Source of the DNA: UBA4582 sp038106185
GTDB taxonomy: Bacteria; Pseudomonadota; Gammaproteobacteria; Pseudomonadales; Azotimanducaceae
Assembly: GCA_038106185.1 (NCBI GenBank)
Contig: JAYODE010000016.1
Coordinates: 5,521 to 69,520 of the forward strand
Reading direction: 5' to 3'
Length of the DNA: 64,000 nt
Shown here in pieces: positions 16,909 through 26,047 of this stretch; positions within the stretch are counted from its first letter, which is position 1; each line of letters starts with the position of its first letter. A program made the position numbers and the translations under genes. A model generated the notes under the pieces. The model was not told the origin of the DNA and searched no databases. It was given only the letters and a program-made list of their open reading frames with translations.

Positions 16909-19125
16909 ATGATGCCGATTCCCTTCAACGGATCGGCTCTGCTAACTGCCTGCTTATTGGCGACAGCAGTCGCCGTATCCGCAGAATCTGTCGATTCAAA
17001 CGAAGGGAGTCTGGCGCTACGCTGGACCTGGCTCAGCCGAGACAACTACACCCTGAACCAATACCAGCGAGTGGGCGGTCACGGCAACCACCTGGGGATT
17101 GACTTGCAGCTTCACTCTCAAGGGTCGAGGCAGGGTTTAACCACAAACCCGAACTGGACAGTAGAATTACAGAACCTGGGGTTGCCAGCGCTGGCGGCAA
17201 GATTCTCCCTCGACACGCTCGACTCGCTGGCATTGAACATCAGCTACCGCGAGATCACTCAGCAACACAATAACTCTGGCTTGACGCCCTTTACTGGCAC
17301 TGATCATCTGGTGCTGCCGGCACGCTGGCGGTCGAGCAGCCGATCCGACGACTTCAATCCTGAGCTGTTTACTCAGCACCTGAACCCGGCGCTCATGCGG
17401 CGCAACCTGCGCCTGGATCTGAGCCAGCCCATCATGGCTGGCTGGCAGGTCAACGCGCAGGTCGAGCTAGAAAGAAAGACCGGCACTCGCCTGACAGGTA
17501 TGGCCATCTACACCAATGCCGCCAATCCCCATGGGGCGCTGCTACCCATGCCCGTTGATCAAGCATCTCTGATCTATGGCCTGAAGGTTGAGTACACTGG
17601 TACTGGCAGCGTTTTCAGCCTGGGTTACAACTTCAACCGGTTTGACAACCATTATCATCGGCTAACCTGGCAGAATCCTTTTCTCAGTGGCCTCGGCCCC
17701 GGGTTTGACTATCCAGACGGCACAGGCTCCTACGCCAGCGCCCCCGACACTGACAGCCACCAATGGCTGCTCAGCGCGGGCCGGCAGCTAACCCATAATA
17801 TCCGTATTAGCCTGGATGGCAGCGCAACCAAAACACGGCAAAACGATGACCTGGTACAGGCAGCAGAAGCCGGTTTCTCGCCACCGGAGGCGAGGCTGCC
17901 GCTGACTCGATTAAATGGTGGACTCGCCAATAATACCCTGAGCCTGGCGCTGCAAACCCAACCATTGCAGCGAGTCGCGGTAAATTTTCGCTACGGATTT
18001 CGGCAGCGCGAGAACACGCTGGACCGGCTTGCCTGGCCCCTGCTTCGCGGAGATGGCAGCGATTCAACGGATACAGATCCGACGATTTATAATCGGCCAC
18101 TGAATCTTGAGCAAGACAGCTATCGAATCGATGTTAACTGGCGCGCGAAAAACCGCAGCCGAATTCAACTGCGTTATGACTATCTTCGCACCGCACGAAA
18201 TTATGCGTCGGTCAATATCACACGCGAGGATAGGTATGCACTGACTGTGCAGCTGCCCGCCTCTGCCCGTGTTAAACATCGCCTGAGCCTGACCCGAGTC
18301 GATCTGGCGGGTTCCACCTACGAGTGGTCCAGGGCTTTTTTTCAGACGCTGAATATTCATCTCATCAACCAGCTGCCGAACAACCAACGATTCGCTAACC
18401 ATCCGCTACTGCGTCAGTACAGCCTTGCAAATCAGGAGAAGACCGGTATTGATTGGCTTACTAGCTATCAGCCAACCCCGGCCTGGACTCTGCATTTCAA
18501 AGGCGAGACTCAATTCGTAAACTTTGACAAGAGCGAACTCGGCTTGACCGACGTGCAGGATACCCACTTCAATCTCAGCACCAATTATCAGCATTCGGTG
18601 CGCCTCAATAGCACTGGCTGGGTAGATTATCGCATTCAGCAACGGCGTCAGACGGGTCGCGACTTTCTCGGCGGTATCAACAAGCCCGCTAACATCCGCA
18701 TACCACCCTACCCGCAAGGCAGCGACCCGACACGCAATTATGAGACCGACCAGAGCAACGCCACGATCGGCGTGGGGGCGAGTGTCGAGTGGCAGTTTAA
18801 TGAGCGTCTCTCACTGAGCTTCGACTACAGCTGGCTGCATGGCGAAGAGACATTTGAACTAGAGACTGCTGGCGCGCGTGATCTCGACGGCAGCGACTTG
18901 CCGACTATTGTTAATCGACTACACAGTATCAAGAGCCTGCTGCGATTCGAGCCGCGCCAGGCGCTGCAGTTAACCCTGGAACATCAGTATCTGCGATTGG
19001 CGGATAACAACTGGCAATGGCAGAACGTCAGCCTGGACACGCTGAGCCGAGTGCTCGGCACCGGTCAGCGCAATCCAAATGACATAGTCCATCAACTGAC
19101 ACTGGGTTTGCAATATCGCTTCTAG
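16909..19125 (+). CDS. MtrB/PioB-family outer-membrane barrel
   Basis: This 738-residue outer-membrane protein starts with a Sec signal peptide ending in VAVSA-ES. It consists of alternating amphipathic strands and finishes with LTLGLQYRF, a classic C-terminal BamA-recognition strand ending in Phe. Size and position between two decahaem genes identify it as the MtrB-type porin that sheathes the MtrA wire. The only cysteine I see near the N-terminus is in the signal peptide, so the CxxC pair described near the start of Shewanella MtrB is absent. The ATG abuts the previous stop; a second ATG at 16912 is equally possible. Confidence 0.88.
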   Translation: MMPIPFNGSALLTACLLATAVAVSAESVDSNEGSLALRWTWLSRDNYTLNQYQRVGGHGNHLGIDLQLHSQGSRQGLTTNPNWTVELQNLGLPALAARFSLDTLDSLALNISYREITQQHNNSGLTPFTGTDHLVLPARWRSSSRSDDFNPELFTQHLNPALMRRNLRLDLSQPIMAGWQVNAQVELERKTGTRLTGMAIYTNAANPHGALLPMPVDQASLIYGLKVEYTGTGSVFSLGYNFNRFDNHYHRLTWQNPFLSGLGPGFDYPDGTGSYASAPDTDSHQWLLSAGRQLTHNIRISLDGSATKTRQNDDLVQAAEAGFSPPEARLPLTRLNGGLANNTLSLALQTQPLQRVAVNFRYGFRQRENTLDRLAWPLLRGDGSDSTDTDPTIYNRPLNLEQDSYRIDVNWRAKNRSRIQLRYDYLRTARNYASVNITREDRYALTVQLPASARVKHRLSLTRVDLAGSTYEWSRAFFQTLNIHLINQLPNNQRFANHPLLRQYSLANQEKTGIDWLTSYQPTPAWTLHFKGETQFVNFDKSELGLTDVQDTHFNLSTNYQHSVRLNSTGWVDYRIQQRRQTGRDFLGGINKPANIRIPPYPQGSDPTRNYETDQSNATIGVGASVEWQFNERLSLSFDYSWLHGEETFELETAGARDLDGSDLPTIVNRLHSIKSLLRFEPRQALQLTLEHQYLRLADNNWQWQNVSLDTLSRVLGTGQRNPNDIVHQLTLGLQYRF

Positions 19126-19137
19126 GAGACCGATAAC

Positions 19138-21330
19138 GTGAAGATCAAATGCACAGTCGACCATCACCCCTTTGATCAGTCCTGTTTTCTGGGACGAGTT
19201 CGCTCACTGGCAACCGGGACGCTGTTGTGCCTGATACTCTCCGGGTGCGGCGGTGGCGGTGGCGGTGTCGCTGCACCCCAGGCGAGTCCCGGTCCCATTG
19301 CGCCCAATGGCCCCGTAACGCCAGCTGAGCCATTCCCCGCACCAGACAGGCCAAACGAATATGTCAGGGCGCAGCAGGTGAGCGCAACGATTACTGCGGT
19401 ACACATCAATTCTTCGCCGGCTGTCGACTTCACTCTGGTCGATGGGCTTGGTATTGGACTGACTGGCCTGACCTTAGCCAATGTCAGGTTCCATATTGCC
19501 AAACTGGTCCCAGGCGCTGGAGGCGACAGCAGTTACTGGCAAAGCTATCTGAATCGCTCGGCAGTCCCTCGTGTCCATCCCGGCAATCCGGTCGCGATTC
19601 AGGCTACCGCCGAACGGGATGGTAGCCTGACCGATCATGGCGATGGCACCTATACCTACTTGTTCAAAACGGACATCACCCAGGTCACGACTCCGCTGGC
19701 GGTGAGCTACGAGCCACTGCTGACTCACAGAGTCGGCATTCGACTAACCGGCGGCCCTGTCAGTAACACCAGCTTTGACTGGATGCCTGCAACCCAATCA
19801 AACACGGGTCTGGCCCATCGGGATATCGTCGCCAATGACAGCTGCAATAGTTGTCATGGAACACTGACGGCGCACGGGGGCGGTTACACCGACATGCAAT
19901 TGTGTGTGCTCTGTCATAACCCTGTGTCGACTGAACCTAATTCGCGTGCCAGTCTGGACTTCAAAGTGATGATTCACAAAATTCATCAGGGGCATCAGCT
20001 GCCAAGCGTGATCAACGGCGGAAAGTACCAGCTTTATGGATTTGGCGATCGTCTGATCGACTTCAGCAACATTGTCTTTCCCCAGGACAACCGCAACTGC
20101 GGCACCTGTCACGCTGGCACCGCAACGCAGGACGCCAAGATACATACGGCAAGCCTGACCCGCGACGGCGATAACTGGGCCGAAGTACCTTCACAACAAG
20201 CCTGCGGCGCCTGCCACGACAACCTGGATTTTTCGACGCATTTTGGCGACCAAGTAGATAACAGTGGATGTCAGAGTTGCCATAGCTTGACCGGCATTGC
20301 CGGCACTGTCGCCAGTGATCATTACAATGAACGGGTCGAAGGCACCGCTCGATTTGCCCTTCGAGTGCATTCAGTCACTCAAACCGCGCCCGGCCAAAAT
20401 CCGCTGATCACTTTCTCACTGACGAACCCGCAAAACGACAATGAAGCCATCGAGATGACCAGCACCAGGATCAATCGACTGAGAGCTGCCCTTGCCTGGC
20501 CTACCACCGACTTTAGCAACGACGGCGCAGCGAGCCCCAACTACAGCCGAACAGATGCGCCGAGCCTGGCAGTGCCACTGGGTGATGGGCGCTACTCGCT
20601 GACCGCCACCACAGCGATACCCACCGCAATCACGGGCAGCGGCATGTTGATCTTCGAAGGTCGATTCAACGGCAGCGAAGCACTGATTCCTTTGGTCACG
20701 ACCCCCACCTGGTTCGCGATCACAGACTCGATCCCCAAGCCTCGTCGGCAACTGGTCAGTACCGAGAAATGCAACGCCTGCCATGGCCTCACCACAGCCC
20801 ATGGAGAAAATCGAGCCGATCCTCAAGCAGGCTGCCAGGGTTGTCACAACCCCAGGCTCGCCACCGACAACAAGGAGTCCCTGGATTTCAAGCGCATGAT
20901 CCACGGCATTCACGCCGCTGGCTTTCGCCAACAACCCTTGTTATTGGATACACACCTCTACAGTCAGGCGAACGTCCAGTATCCCGGTAATCTGGCGGCT
21001 TGTGACGCCTGTCACATTAATGACTCTTATGCTCTGCCACTGGCGTCCGGCGTCCTCGCATCAACCTATGACAGCGGCACTGAGATCAATAACTATGCTG
21101 ATGATCTGATGATCTCGGCGACGACCTCCGTTTGCAGCAGCTGTCATGACAGCGATCTGGCAGGCTTGCATATGGGGCAAAATGGGGCTGACTACTTCGC
21201 AAGCCAAGCGTCGGCTAATCGCGAGTCCTGTTTGATCTGCCATGGGCCAGGCCGCATCAGTGATGTCGCCAGGGTTCATGGGCTCACAACAAAAATAGCG
21301 AGCCGATCCAGCCAGGCTTACGAGGATTAG
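19138..21330 (+). CDS. OmcA/MtrC-family decaheme outer-membrane lipoprotein
   Basis: The product has 730 residues. The lipobox L-S-G-C (Cys 37), followed by six glycines, marks it as a lipoprotein. Ten CxxCH sites fall in two groups of five: residues about 236, 256, 321, 356, 378 and about 545, 566, 622, 666, 698. This is the split-pentahaem layout of OmcA/MtrC, with beta-rich domains before each group. Such proteins sit on the cell surface and pass electrons to minerals, humics, flavins or electrodes. The GTG start at 19138 has AGGAG overlapping the previous stop and 8-9 nt upstream. No putative haematite-binding motif was identified. Confidence 0.92.
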   Translation: MKIKCTVDHHPFDQSCFLGRVRSLATGTLLCLILSGCGGGGGGVAAPQASPGPIAPNGPVTPAEPFPAPDRPNEYVRAQQVSATITAVHINSSPAVDFTLVDGLGIGLTGLTLANVRFHIAKLVPGAGGDSSYWQSYLNRSAVPRVHPGNPVAIQATAERDGSLTDHGDGTYTYLFKTDITQVTTPLAVSYEPLLTHRVGIRLTGGPVSNTSFDWMPATQSNTGLAHRDIVANDSCNSCHGTLTAHGGGYTDMQLCVLCHNPVSTEPNSRASLDFKVMIHKIHQGHQLPSVINGGKYQLYGFGDRLIDFSNIVFPQDNRNCGTCHAGTATQDAKIHTASLTRDGDNWAEVPSQQACGACHDNLDFSTHFGDQVDNSGCQSCHSLTGIAGTVASDHYNERVEGTARFALRVHSVTQTAPGQNPLITFSLTNPQNDNEAIEMTSTRINRLRAALAWPTTDFSNDGAASPNYSRTDAPSLAVPLGDGRYSLTATTAIPTAITGSGMLIFEGRFNGSEALIPLVTTPTWFAITDSIPKPRRQLVSTEKCNACHGLTTAHGENRADPQAGCQGCHNPRLATDNKESLDFKRMIHGIHAAGFRQQPLLLDTHLYSQANVQYPGNLAACDACHINDSYALPLASGVLASTYDSGTEINNYADDLMISATTSVCSSCHDSDLAGLHMGQNGADYFASQASANRESCLICHGPGRISDVARVHGLTTKIASRSSQAYED

Positions 21331-21356
21331 CCCTGACGGCCACCGGACGCTTGAAG

Positions 21357-21398
21357 TTGATATATATCACTCTCAAGCCAACAAGAGCCCCTTAGAGT
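21357..21398 (+). promoter_or_regulatory. FNR-type box and promoter for the tetraheme gene
   Basis: TTGAT-ATAT-ATCAC at 21357-21370 matches the FNR/Anr consensus at 9 of 10 positions. A -10-like TAGAGT lies at 21393-21398, placing the box centre about 41.5 bp before a start near 21405. This is the same geometry as at 15634, and it implies that the NapC-type gene has its own anaerobic promoter. Confidence 0.6.
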
Positions 21399-21431
21399 AG
21401 GCCTGTCAGCAGCTAACCGGGGTCCTCCTGT

Positions 21432-21977
21432 ATGTCATGGCTTGCGAAGCGTGTTCGCTTGATCTGGCGCCATGCCGGCGTGCTGTCCATCGGGCTGTTT
21501 TTAGGTGCCATTCTGACGATCGGTTTTCACTGGAGCCTGGAAGTCACCAGCACCGAGTCGTTTTGTATTTCCTGCCACGAAATGCGGGACAACGCCTTTG
21601 TGTTAAGTCAATCTACAACGCATTTCAGCAACCGCACCGGCATCCATGTCACTTGCGCCGACTGCCACGAACCTCGAGGTTTTACGGCACGCATTGCGCG
21701 AAAGATTGAGGCTGCGCGAGAGGTCTACCATACATTGCTGGGTACTATCGACTCGCCGGAAAAATACGCTCAACGCCAACCGCTGATGGCACAAAGGGTT
21801 CGAACCTGGCTGTTGAACTCAGACTCGGCAGTTTGTCGAAGCTGCCATCAAAACATGGACTTGTCTCAACAGTCGGGTCTCGCGCGCAGCGTACACAGTA
21901 ATACCCTGAACACCGGCTCAACCTGCATTCAGTGCCATCAGGATGTCGGTCACGGCAAGCCGAGCCTGGGTGACTGA
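21432..21977 (+). CDS. NapC/NirT/CymA-type membrane-anchored tetraheme cytochrome c
   Basis: The product has 181 residues with one N-terminal membrane helix (about residues 15-35) and four haem sites: CISCH at 45, CADCH at 75, CRSCH at 135 and CIQCH at 165. CISCHEM at the first site is the family's usual context, with a Met near the haem. NapC/CymA proteins oxidise menaquinol or ubiquinol in the inner membrane and feed periplasmic electron carriers. Here it would supply the MtrA-type decahaem. It follows the OmcA-type gene by about 100 bp and has its own FNR-like box. Confidence 0.92.
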   Translation: MSWLAKRVRLIWRHAGVLSIGLFLGAILTIGFHWSLEVTSTESFCISCHEMRDNAFVLSQSTTHFSNRTGIHVTCADCHEPRGFTARIARKIEAAREVYHTLLGTIDSPEKYAQRQPLMAQRVRTWLLNSDSAVCRSCHQNMDLSQQSGLARSVHSNTLNTGSTCIQCHQDVGHGKPSLGD

Positions 21978-22061
21978 GCTTTTTATGGAAAACTTTTTAT
22001 GAATAGCATTTTATGAAGAGCACTGTATGAAGAGCTTTTTATCAAGAGCATTAAAGGCTGA
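21978..22061. repeat. Tandem array, 14-bp unit, 6 copies, directly after a stop codon
   Basis: Copies begin at 21978, 21992, 22006, 22020, 22034 and 22048 with consensus gc(t/a)tttTATGAAGA. The first base follows the TGA stop of the tetraheme gene without any gap. Copies diverge by two to six bases. Confidence 0.92.
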
Positions 22062-22134
22062 TAGTTAATGCAATGCGCGGTACGCCAACCAGGGTGATTT
22101 GCTGCGAGTCTGAGATGGCCTCACGGAAACAGCG

Positions 22135-22677
22135 TTAGTCCTTCACGGTAGACAACAGCTCCAACGCGTCATCGCACCAGGCTAGCGCCGTTTGCTCTTG
22201 TCGAATGCCAGCGAGTAGAGACAAGTAAATGCCTTTTTTGCGATCGGAAAGCTGCGCCGGACGCGCATAATGTCGAGCCTCAATTTTTCGATAGAGCTCA
22301 AGCTTGCCCAGGTGTTCTGCGCGGCGTTGTTTAACCGCTGCGACAATCAGTTCCACCGGCACGGCGCCGACGTTATAGAGCTTGATGAAAAGTTCATCCT
22401 TGGTACTGCGGGGGCGAGTCGATTCCTCGATCCAGGACGCCAGCATTTGCCGACCCTGCCGTGTTAAGGAATAGACGCGCTTGTCGGGCTTACCCAGCTG
22501 CGGCACTTCTCGCACATCGACCTTGCCCGTCAGGTGCAATGCCTTCAGTTCACGATAAATCTGCTGGTGAGACGCCTGCCAGAAAAATCCGAGGGACACA
22601 TCGAACTGCTTCGCCAAGGCATAGCCGGTCAAATCCTCATCCAACAGTGCCGTTAAGATTGCGTGAGATAAAGACAT
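22135..22677 (-). CDS. PadR-family transcriptional regulator
   Basis: The product has 180 residues. The N-terminal winged helix contains LTGYALAKQFDVSLGFFWQASHQQIYRELKAL, and the wing KRVYSLTRQGRQML is typical of the PadR subfamily. The C-terminal helical domain would mediate dimerisation and effector response. PadR proteins usually repress a neighbouring detoxification or transport gene until a small ligand binds. It is divergent from the nitronate monooxygenase gene, with two ATGCAA-type operator candidates between them, so that gene and itself are the likely targets. Confidence 0.92.
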   Translation of the reverse strand: MSLSHAILTALLDEDLTGYALAKQFDVSLGFFWQASHQQIYRELKALHLTGKVDVREVPQLGKPDKRVYSLTRQGRQMLASWIEESTRPRSTKDELFIKLYNVGAVPVELIVAAVKQRRAEHLGKLELYRKIEARHYARPAQLSDRKKGIYLSLLAGIRQEQTALAWCDDALELLSTVKD

Positions 22678-22748
22678 AGAAAACCGCAGATTGACGAGTC
22701 AACTTATCTCGCAGTGTAACCATGTAGGGACCTAAATCCCAAAATTTT

Positions 22749-22792
22749 ATGCAATAAGTTGCATATTAATTTTCTTATGCAACAATATGCAT
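22749..22792. promoter_or_regulatory. Two PadR-like operator candidates
   Basis: Site 1, ATGCAA-TAAG-TTGCAT (22749-22764), is a perfect inverted repeat. Site 2, ATGCAA-CAAT-ATGCAT (22777-22792), repeats it with one change, 28 bp away. Both lie in the divergent spacer between the PadR gene and the nitronate monooxygenase gene. The ATGCA-type half-sites fit known PadR-family operators. Confidence 0.65.
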
Positions 22793-22821
22793 ATCATTCC
22801 TTCACCTTGAGACCTTTGAGT

Positions 22822-23790
22822 ATGGCTATTCCAAATATCATGGCCGGCAGACTGCGCATTCCCGTGGTGGCGTCGCCACTATTTATTATTTCTAACCCGG
22901 ACCTGGTGATCGCCCAGTGTAAGGCCGGCATTGTCGGCTCCTTTCCCTCATTGAACGCGCGTCCCATAGAGGTTCTTGATGCCTGGCTGGAACGTATCAC
23001 TACTGAACTCAAAGCCTATGATGAGGCGCACCCAGAAGCACCATCGGCCCCATTTGCGGTCAATCAGATCGTGCATCGCTCAAATGATCGGCTAGAGCAG
23101 GATATGGCACTCTGCGAGAAATACCGAGTCCCGATCGTCATTACTTCATTAGGTGCCCAGGTCGAAATTAATGAGCGGGTTCATGCCTGGGGCGGCATTG
23201 TTCTCCACGATATTATCAACAATCGATTTGCTAAAAAGGCGATCGAGAAAGGCGCCGATGGCCTGATCGCTGTCGCTGCCGGTGCCGGCGGTCACGCTGG
23301 CGCCCTGTCGCCCTTCGCCCTGATTCAAGAGATTCGAGCCTGGTTCGATGGACCCTTGCTGCTGTCCGGCGCTATCGCCAATGGCAATGCTGTGCTCGCT
23401 GCGCAGGCCATGGGGGCGGACCTCGCCTACATAGGTTCCGCCTTTATCGCGACTCAAGAGGCGAACGCTGACCTGGCCTACAAGCAGGCACTGGTGGACT
23501 ATGCCGCAAGTGATATTGTCTATACGAATTTATTCACAGGCGTCCACGGTAACTATCTGGCACCATCGATCGCAGCCAATGGCCTCGATCCCAATAATCT
23601 TCCTACCAGTGATGCATCACAGATGAATTTCGGCTCAGGTGGCAACGCCGAAGCCAAGGCCTGGAAAGATATCTGGGGCTGTGGCCAGGGCATTGGTGCT
23701 GTCACCGCCATTGTTTCTGCGGCTGATTTGGTCGACCGCTTGAGTGAGGAATACGCTCAGGCCAAGTCGCGGATGGCGGCTCTTAGTTAA
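22822..23790 (+). CDS. Nitronate monooxygenase family FMN protein
   Basis: The product has about 322 residues from the ATG at 22822 (MAIPNIMAGRLRIPVVASP). It is a TIM-barrel flavoprotein of the 2-nitropropane dioxygenase/nitronate monooxygenase family. Conserved stretches include the early PVVASPLFIISNPDLVIAQ and the FMN-phosphate region GAGGHAGALSPFAL followed by LLLSGAIANG and GADLAYIGSAF. The family oxidises alkyl nitronates such as propionate-3-nitronate, but related members are enoyl reductases. An in-frame TTG at 22759 would put the start inside the operators and is rejected. Control by the divergent PadR is likely. Confidence 0.87.
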   Translation: MAIPNIMAGRLRIPVVASPLFIISNPDLVIAQCKAGIVGSFPSLNARPIEVLDAWLERITTELKAYDEAHPEAPSAPFAVNQIVHRSNDRLEQDMALCEKYRVPIVITSLGAQVEINERVHAWGGIVLHDIINNRFAKKAIEKGADGLIAVAAGAGGHAGALSPFALIQEIRAWFDGPLLLSGAIANGNAVLAAQAMGADLAYIGSAFIATQEANADLAYKQALVDYAASDIVYTNLFTGVHGNYLAPSIAANGLDPNNLPTSDASQMNFGSGGNAEAKAWKDIWGCGQGIGAVTAIVSAADLVDRLSEEYAQAKSRMAALS

Positions 23791-23963
23791 CAGTGCAATT
23801 AGCAACGTGCTTAACAGCGCGCTGAAATAGTGGGCGTTAACACCCTTTGCCTCTCTGTTCGACTTTAATCCTGAAAATGTGAACTGCTCGCCGCAATCTG
23901 GCGGTGAGCTGTGTGAATATGCGGCCATCAAGTTCAGCTTCGAAACAGGGAAGGAATTGAACC

Positions 23964-24434
23964 ATGACAGGACGTCAGACAAGTTATGACATTTTAAAAA
24001 TCAGCACCTTGCTGGGCATGTGCGCGCTCTTCGCAACCCTTGGCCATCACAGATACTCGCTGTGCACTGCGTCAGTAGCGCCAACTAAACAACTTCAGCA
24101 GGCTGCAATGCCTCGGCCAACGGCCTTGAGCTGCTCCTCGAAAACCGCTCAGGATCTGCTTCCTCAACTCGTGTTAGATCGGCCCGCGATTGACAACTCA
24201 AATTTGATAGAGGCTATCTATGCTCAGTATCAATCCTTGGCAGATGAGTCGAGGACCCAACGGCAGAAGGCACCGAATGTTGACTTGCAAGATATTCCAG
24301 GTGACAGGCCAACAAAGCCCGACGGGCATTCCTTTTGGTCACAACCTTTGGTGTCCAGTATCGCCTTCAGTGCACAGCGGCAGAGTTTTTACGACGAGAC
24401 ACCCTTCAGAGACCGCCACAAAACATCCCATTAA
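23964..24434 (+). CDS. Hypothetical exported or membrane-anchored protein
   Basis: The product has 156 residues and I do not recognise it. AAGGA lies about 8 nt before the ATG. Residues about 11-27 (LKISTLLGMCALFATLG) could form a signal anchor or signal peptide. The rest is polar, with four cysteines in all and no clear domain. It stands alone between the nitronate monooxygenase gene and gltX, convergent with gltX. The usable ribosome site argues for a real gene; the odd composition and lack of family argue for caution. Confidence 0.45.
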   Translation: MTGRQTSYDILKISTLLGMCALFATLGHHRYSLCTASVAPTKQLQQAAMPRPTALSCSSKTAQDLLPQLVLDRPAIDNSNLIEAIYAQYQSLADESRTQRQKAPNVDLQDIPGDRPTKPDGHSFWSQPLVSSIAFSAQRQSFYDETPFRDRHKTSH

Positions 24435-24559
24435 ACTGACCTAATTTCTGTTGGTCGCATTTTTAAGACGCCTTTTAAAGAAGCGTTATTGAGACACATT
24501 TGAATGGGCACGCCGAATGAACCCGCAATAAAACACAGGGGGTACGCCAACTGATGGCA

Positions 24560-26047
24560 TCAATTCAGATCAGCGTAGTCCTTTTCTAGCTTCTTCAACT
24601 GTTTCTTTGACACGCCGCCCAGCACTTCAATGGCATGGCGTAGTCGCGCACGACTCATATCTGGCCCGATCAACGCCATCGAATCGAACAGGGGTGGCGC
24701 AACCGGTTTGCCAGAAATAGCCACGAATACCGGCCCAAGCAGATCTCTGATTTTGATGCCTAGCGCCTCCGCCAGCGCGACAAACAAACGATTCAAACTG
24801 TCGTGGTGCCAGTCGCTCAACTCCTCGGCACGCCAGACAACAAACTGAAGCAGCCGTTTGATGTCTTCAACAGACTGTTGCTTGGTATTAAATGCCGACT
24901 CGTCATAACTCGGCAGTCCATCCACCAGAAAGGCCGCCATGGGCCCGACGTCGGAAAACACATCGACCCGCTCTTTAATCAGTGGAATCATCTTCATCAG
25001 ATTCTCACGATTGTAGGCCCACTCAATGATTTTGTCGGCAAAGGCCTCATCACTCAAGTCCTCTCGGAGCCAGCGGCCGTTCAGCCACTTGAGCTTGGCA
25101 ATATCAAAAACAGGCGCGCCCAGTGATATACGGCTTAGGTCAAATTGCTTGATCATCTCATCCAGAGAAAACTTTTCTTCGCCATTGGGCATGCTCCAAC
25201 CCAGCATACCCAGATAGTTGAGCACAGCCTCGGGCAGAAACCCCATACGCGCATAGAAACCAATACTGGTGGGGTTTTTGCGCTTGCTCAACTTGCTCTT
25301 GTCAGGATTCCGCAACAAGGGCATATGAATAATTTCCGGCATCTCCCAGCCAAAATACTGATACAGCAGAACATGCTTGGGCGCAGAGTTGATCCACTCC
25401 TCGCCACGAATAATATGCGTGATCTCCATCAGATGATCATCGACGACGACGGCTAAGTGATAAGTCGGATTACCGTCTGTCTTGAGCAAAACCTGCATAT
25501 CAATCTGCGACCACTCGATCTCGATATCGCCACGTAGGCGGTCCTTGACGACGCAGGTACCAGAACTTGGCACTTTCATACGAACAACATGGGCTTCCTT
25601 GGCCAGCCGAGCAGTGACTTCCGCCGCCGGCAAGTGCATGCAATGGCCATCGTAGCGGGCGGTTTCTCCCCGTTGCATCTGTTCTCGCCGCATGTCATCC
25701 AGCCGCTCAGTGGTGCAAAAGCAGGGGAATGCGTGCCCTCCATCGACCAGCGTCTGGACATAGCCGCCATAGATCGATTTACGCTCGCTCTGACGATAGG
25801 GCCCATAGGGTCCGCCTTTATCGGGGCCCTCGTCCCAATCCAGGCCCAGCCAGCGCAGAGAATCAAGAATCTTGGTTTCAGACTCGGCAGTACTACGCGC
25901 AACATCTGTGTCTTCAATGCGCAGCACAAATTCGCCGCCGTGCTGGCGCGCAAAGCACAAACTGAACAGGGCCATGTAGGCGGTTCCGACGTGAGGATCA
26001 CCGGTAGGTGACGGTGCGACTCGAGTTCTGACTTTTCTGGCTTCCAT
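24560..26047 (-). CDS. gltX: Glutamyl-tRNA synthetase
   Basis: This 495-residue class I synthetase charges tRNA-Glu. The HIGH-type motif appears as PSPTGDPHVGT near residue 10, and the KMSKS-type loop as DKSKLSKRKNP near residue 245. A CFC-containing segment (FPCFCTTERLDDM) marks the zinc-region position, and the C-terminal anticodon-binding domain is complete. The start at 26047 (MEARKVRTRVAPSP) has AGGAAAG upstream; the longer frame to 26110 adds an unlikely extension. It is divergent from dusA with 115 bp between the start codons. Confidence 0.97.
   Translation of the reverse strand: MEARKVRTRVAPSPTGDPHVGTAYMALFSLCFARQHGGEFVLRIEDTDVARSTAESETKILDSLRWLGLDWDEGPDKGGPYGPYRQSERKSIYGGYVQTLVDGGHAFPCFCTTERLDDMRREQMQRGETARYDGHCMHLPAAEVTARLAKEAHVVRMKVPSSGTCVVKDRLRGDIEIEWSQIDMQVLLKTDGNPTYHLAVVVDDHLMEITHIIRGEEWINSAPKHVLLYQYFGWEMPEIIHMPLLRNPDKSKLSKRKNPTSIGFYARMGFLPEAVLNYLGMLGWSMPNGEEKFSLDEMIKQFDLSRISLGAPVFDIAKLKWLNGRWLREDLSDEAFADKIIEWAYNRENLMKMIPLIKERVDVFSDVGPMAAFLVDGLPSYDESAFNTKQQSVEDIKRLLQFVVWRAEELSDWHHDSLNRLFVALAEALGIKIRDLLGPVFVAISGKPVAPPLFDSMALIGPDMSRARLRHAIEVLGGVSKKQLKKLEKDYADLN

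Noticed and set aside
24470..24500. Weak inverted repeat gacgcc/gcgtta as a terminator between the hypothetical gene and gltX
   Set aside because: The stem has only about four solid pairs and no adequate T-run on either strand.
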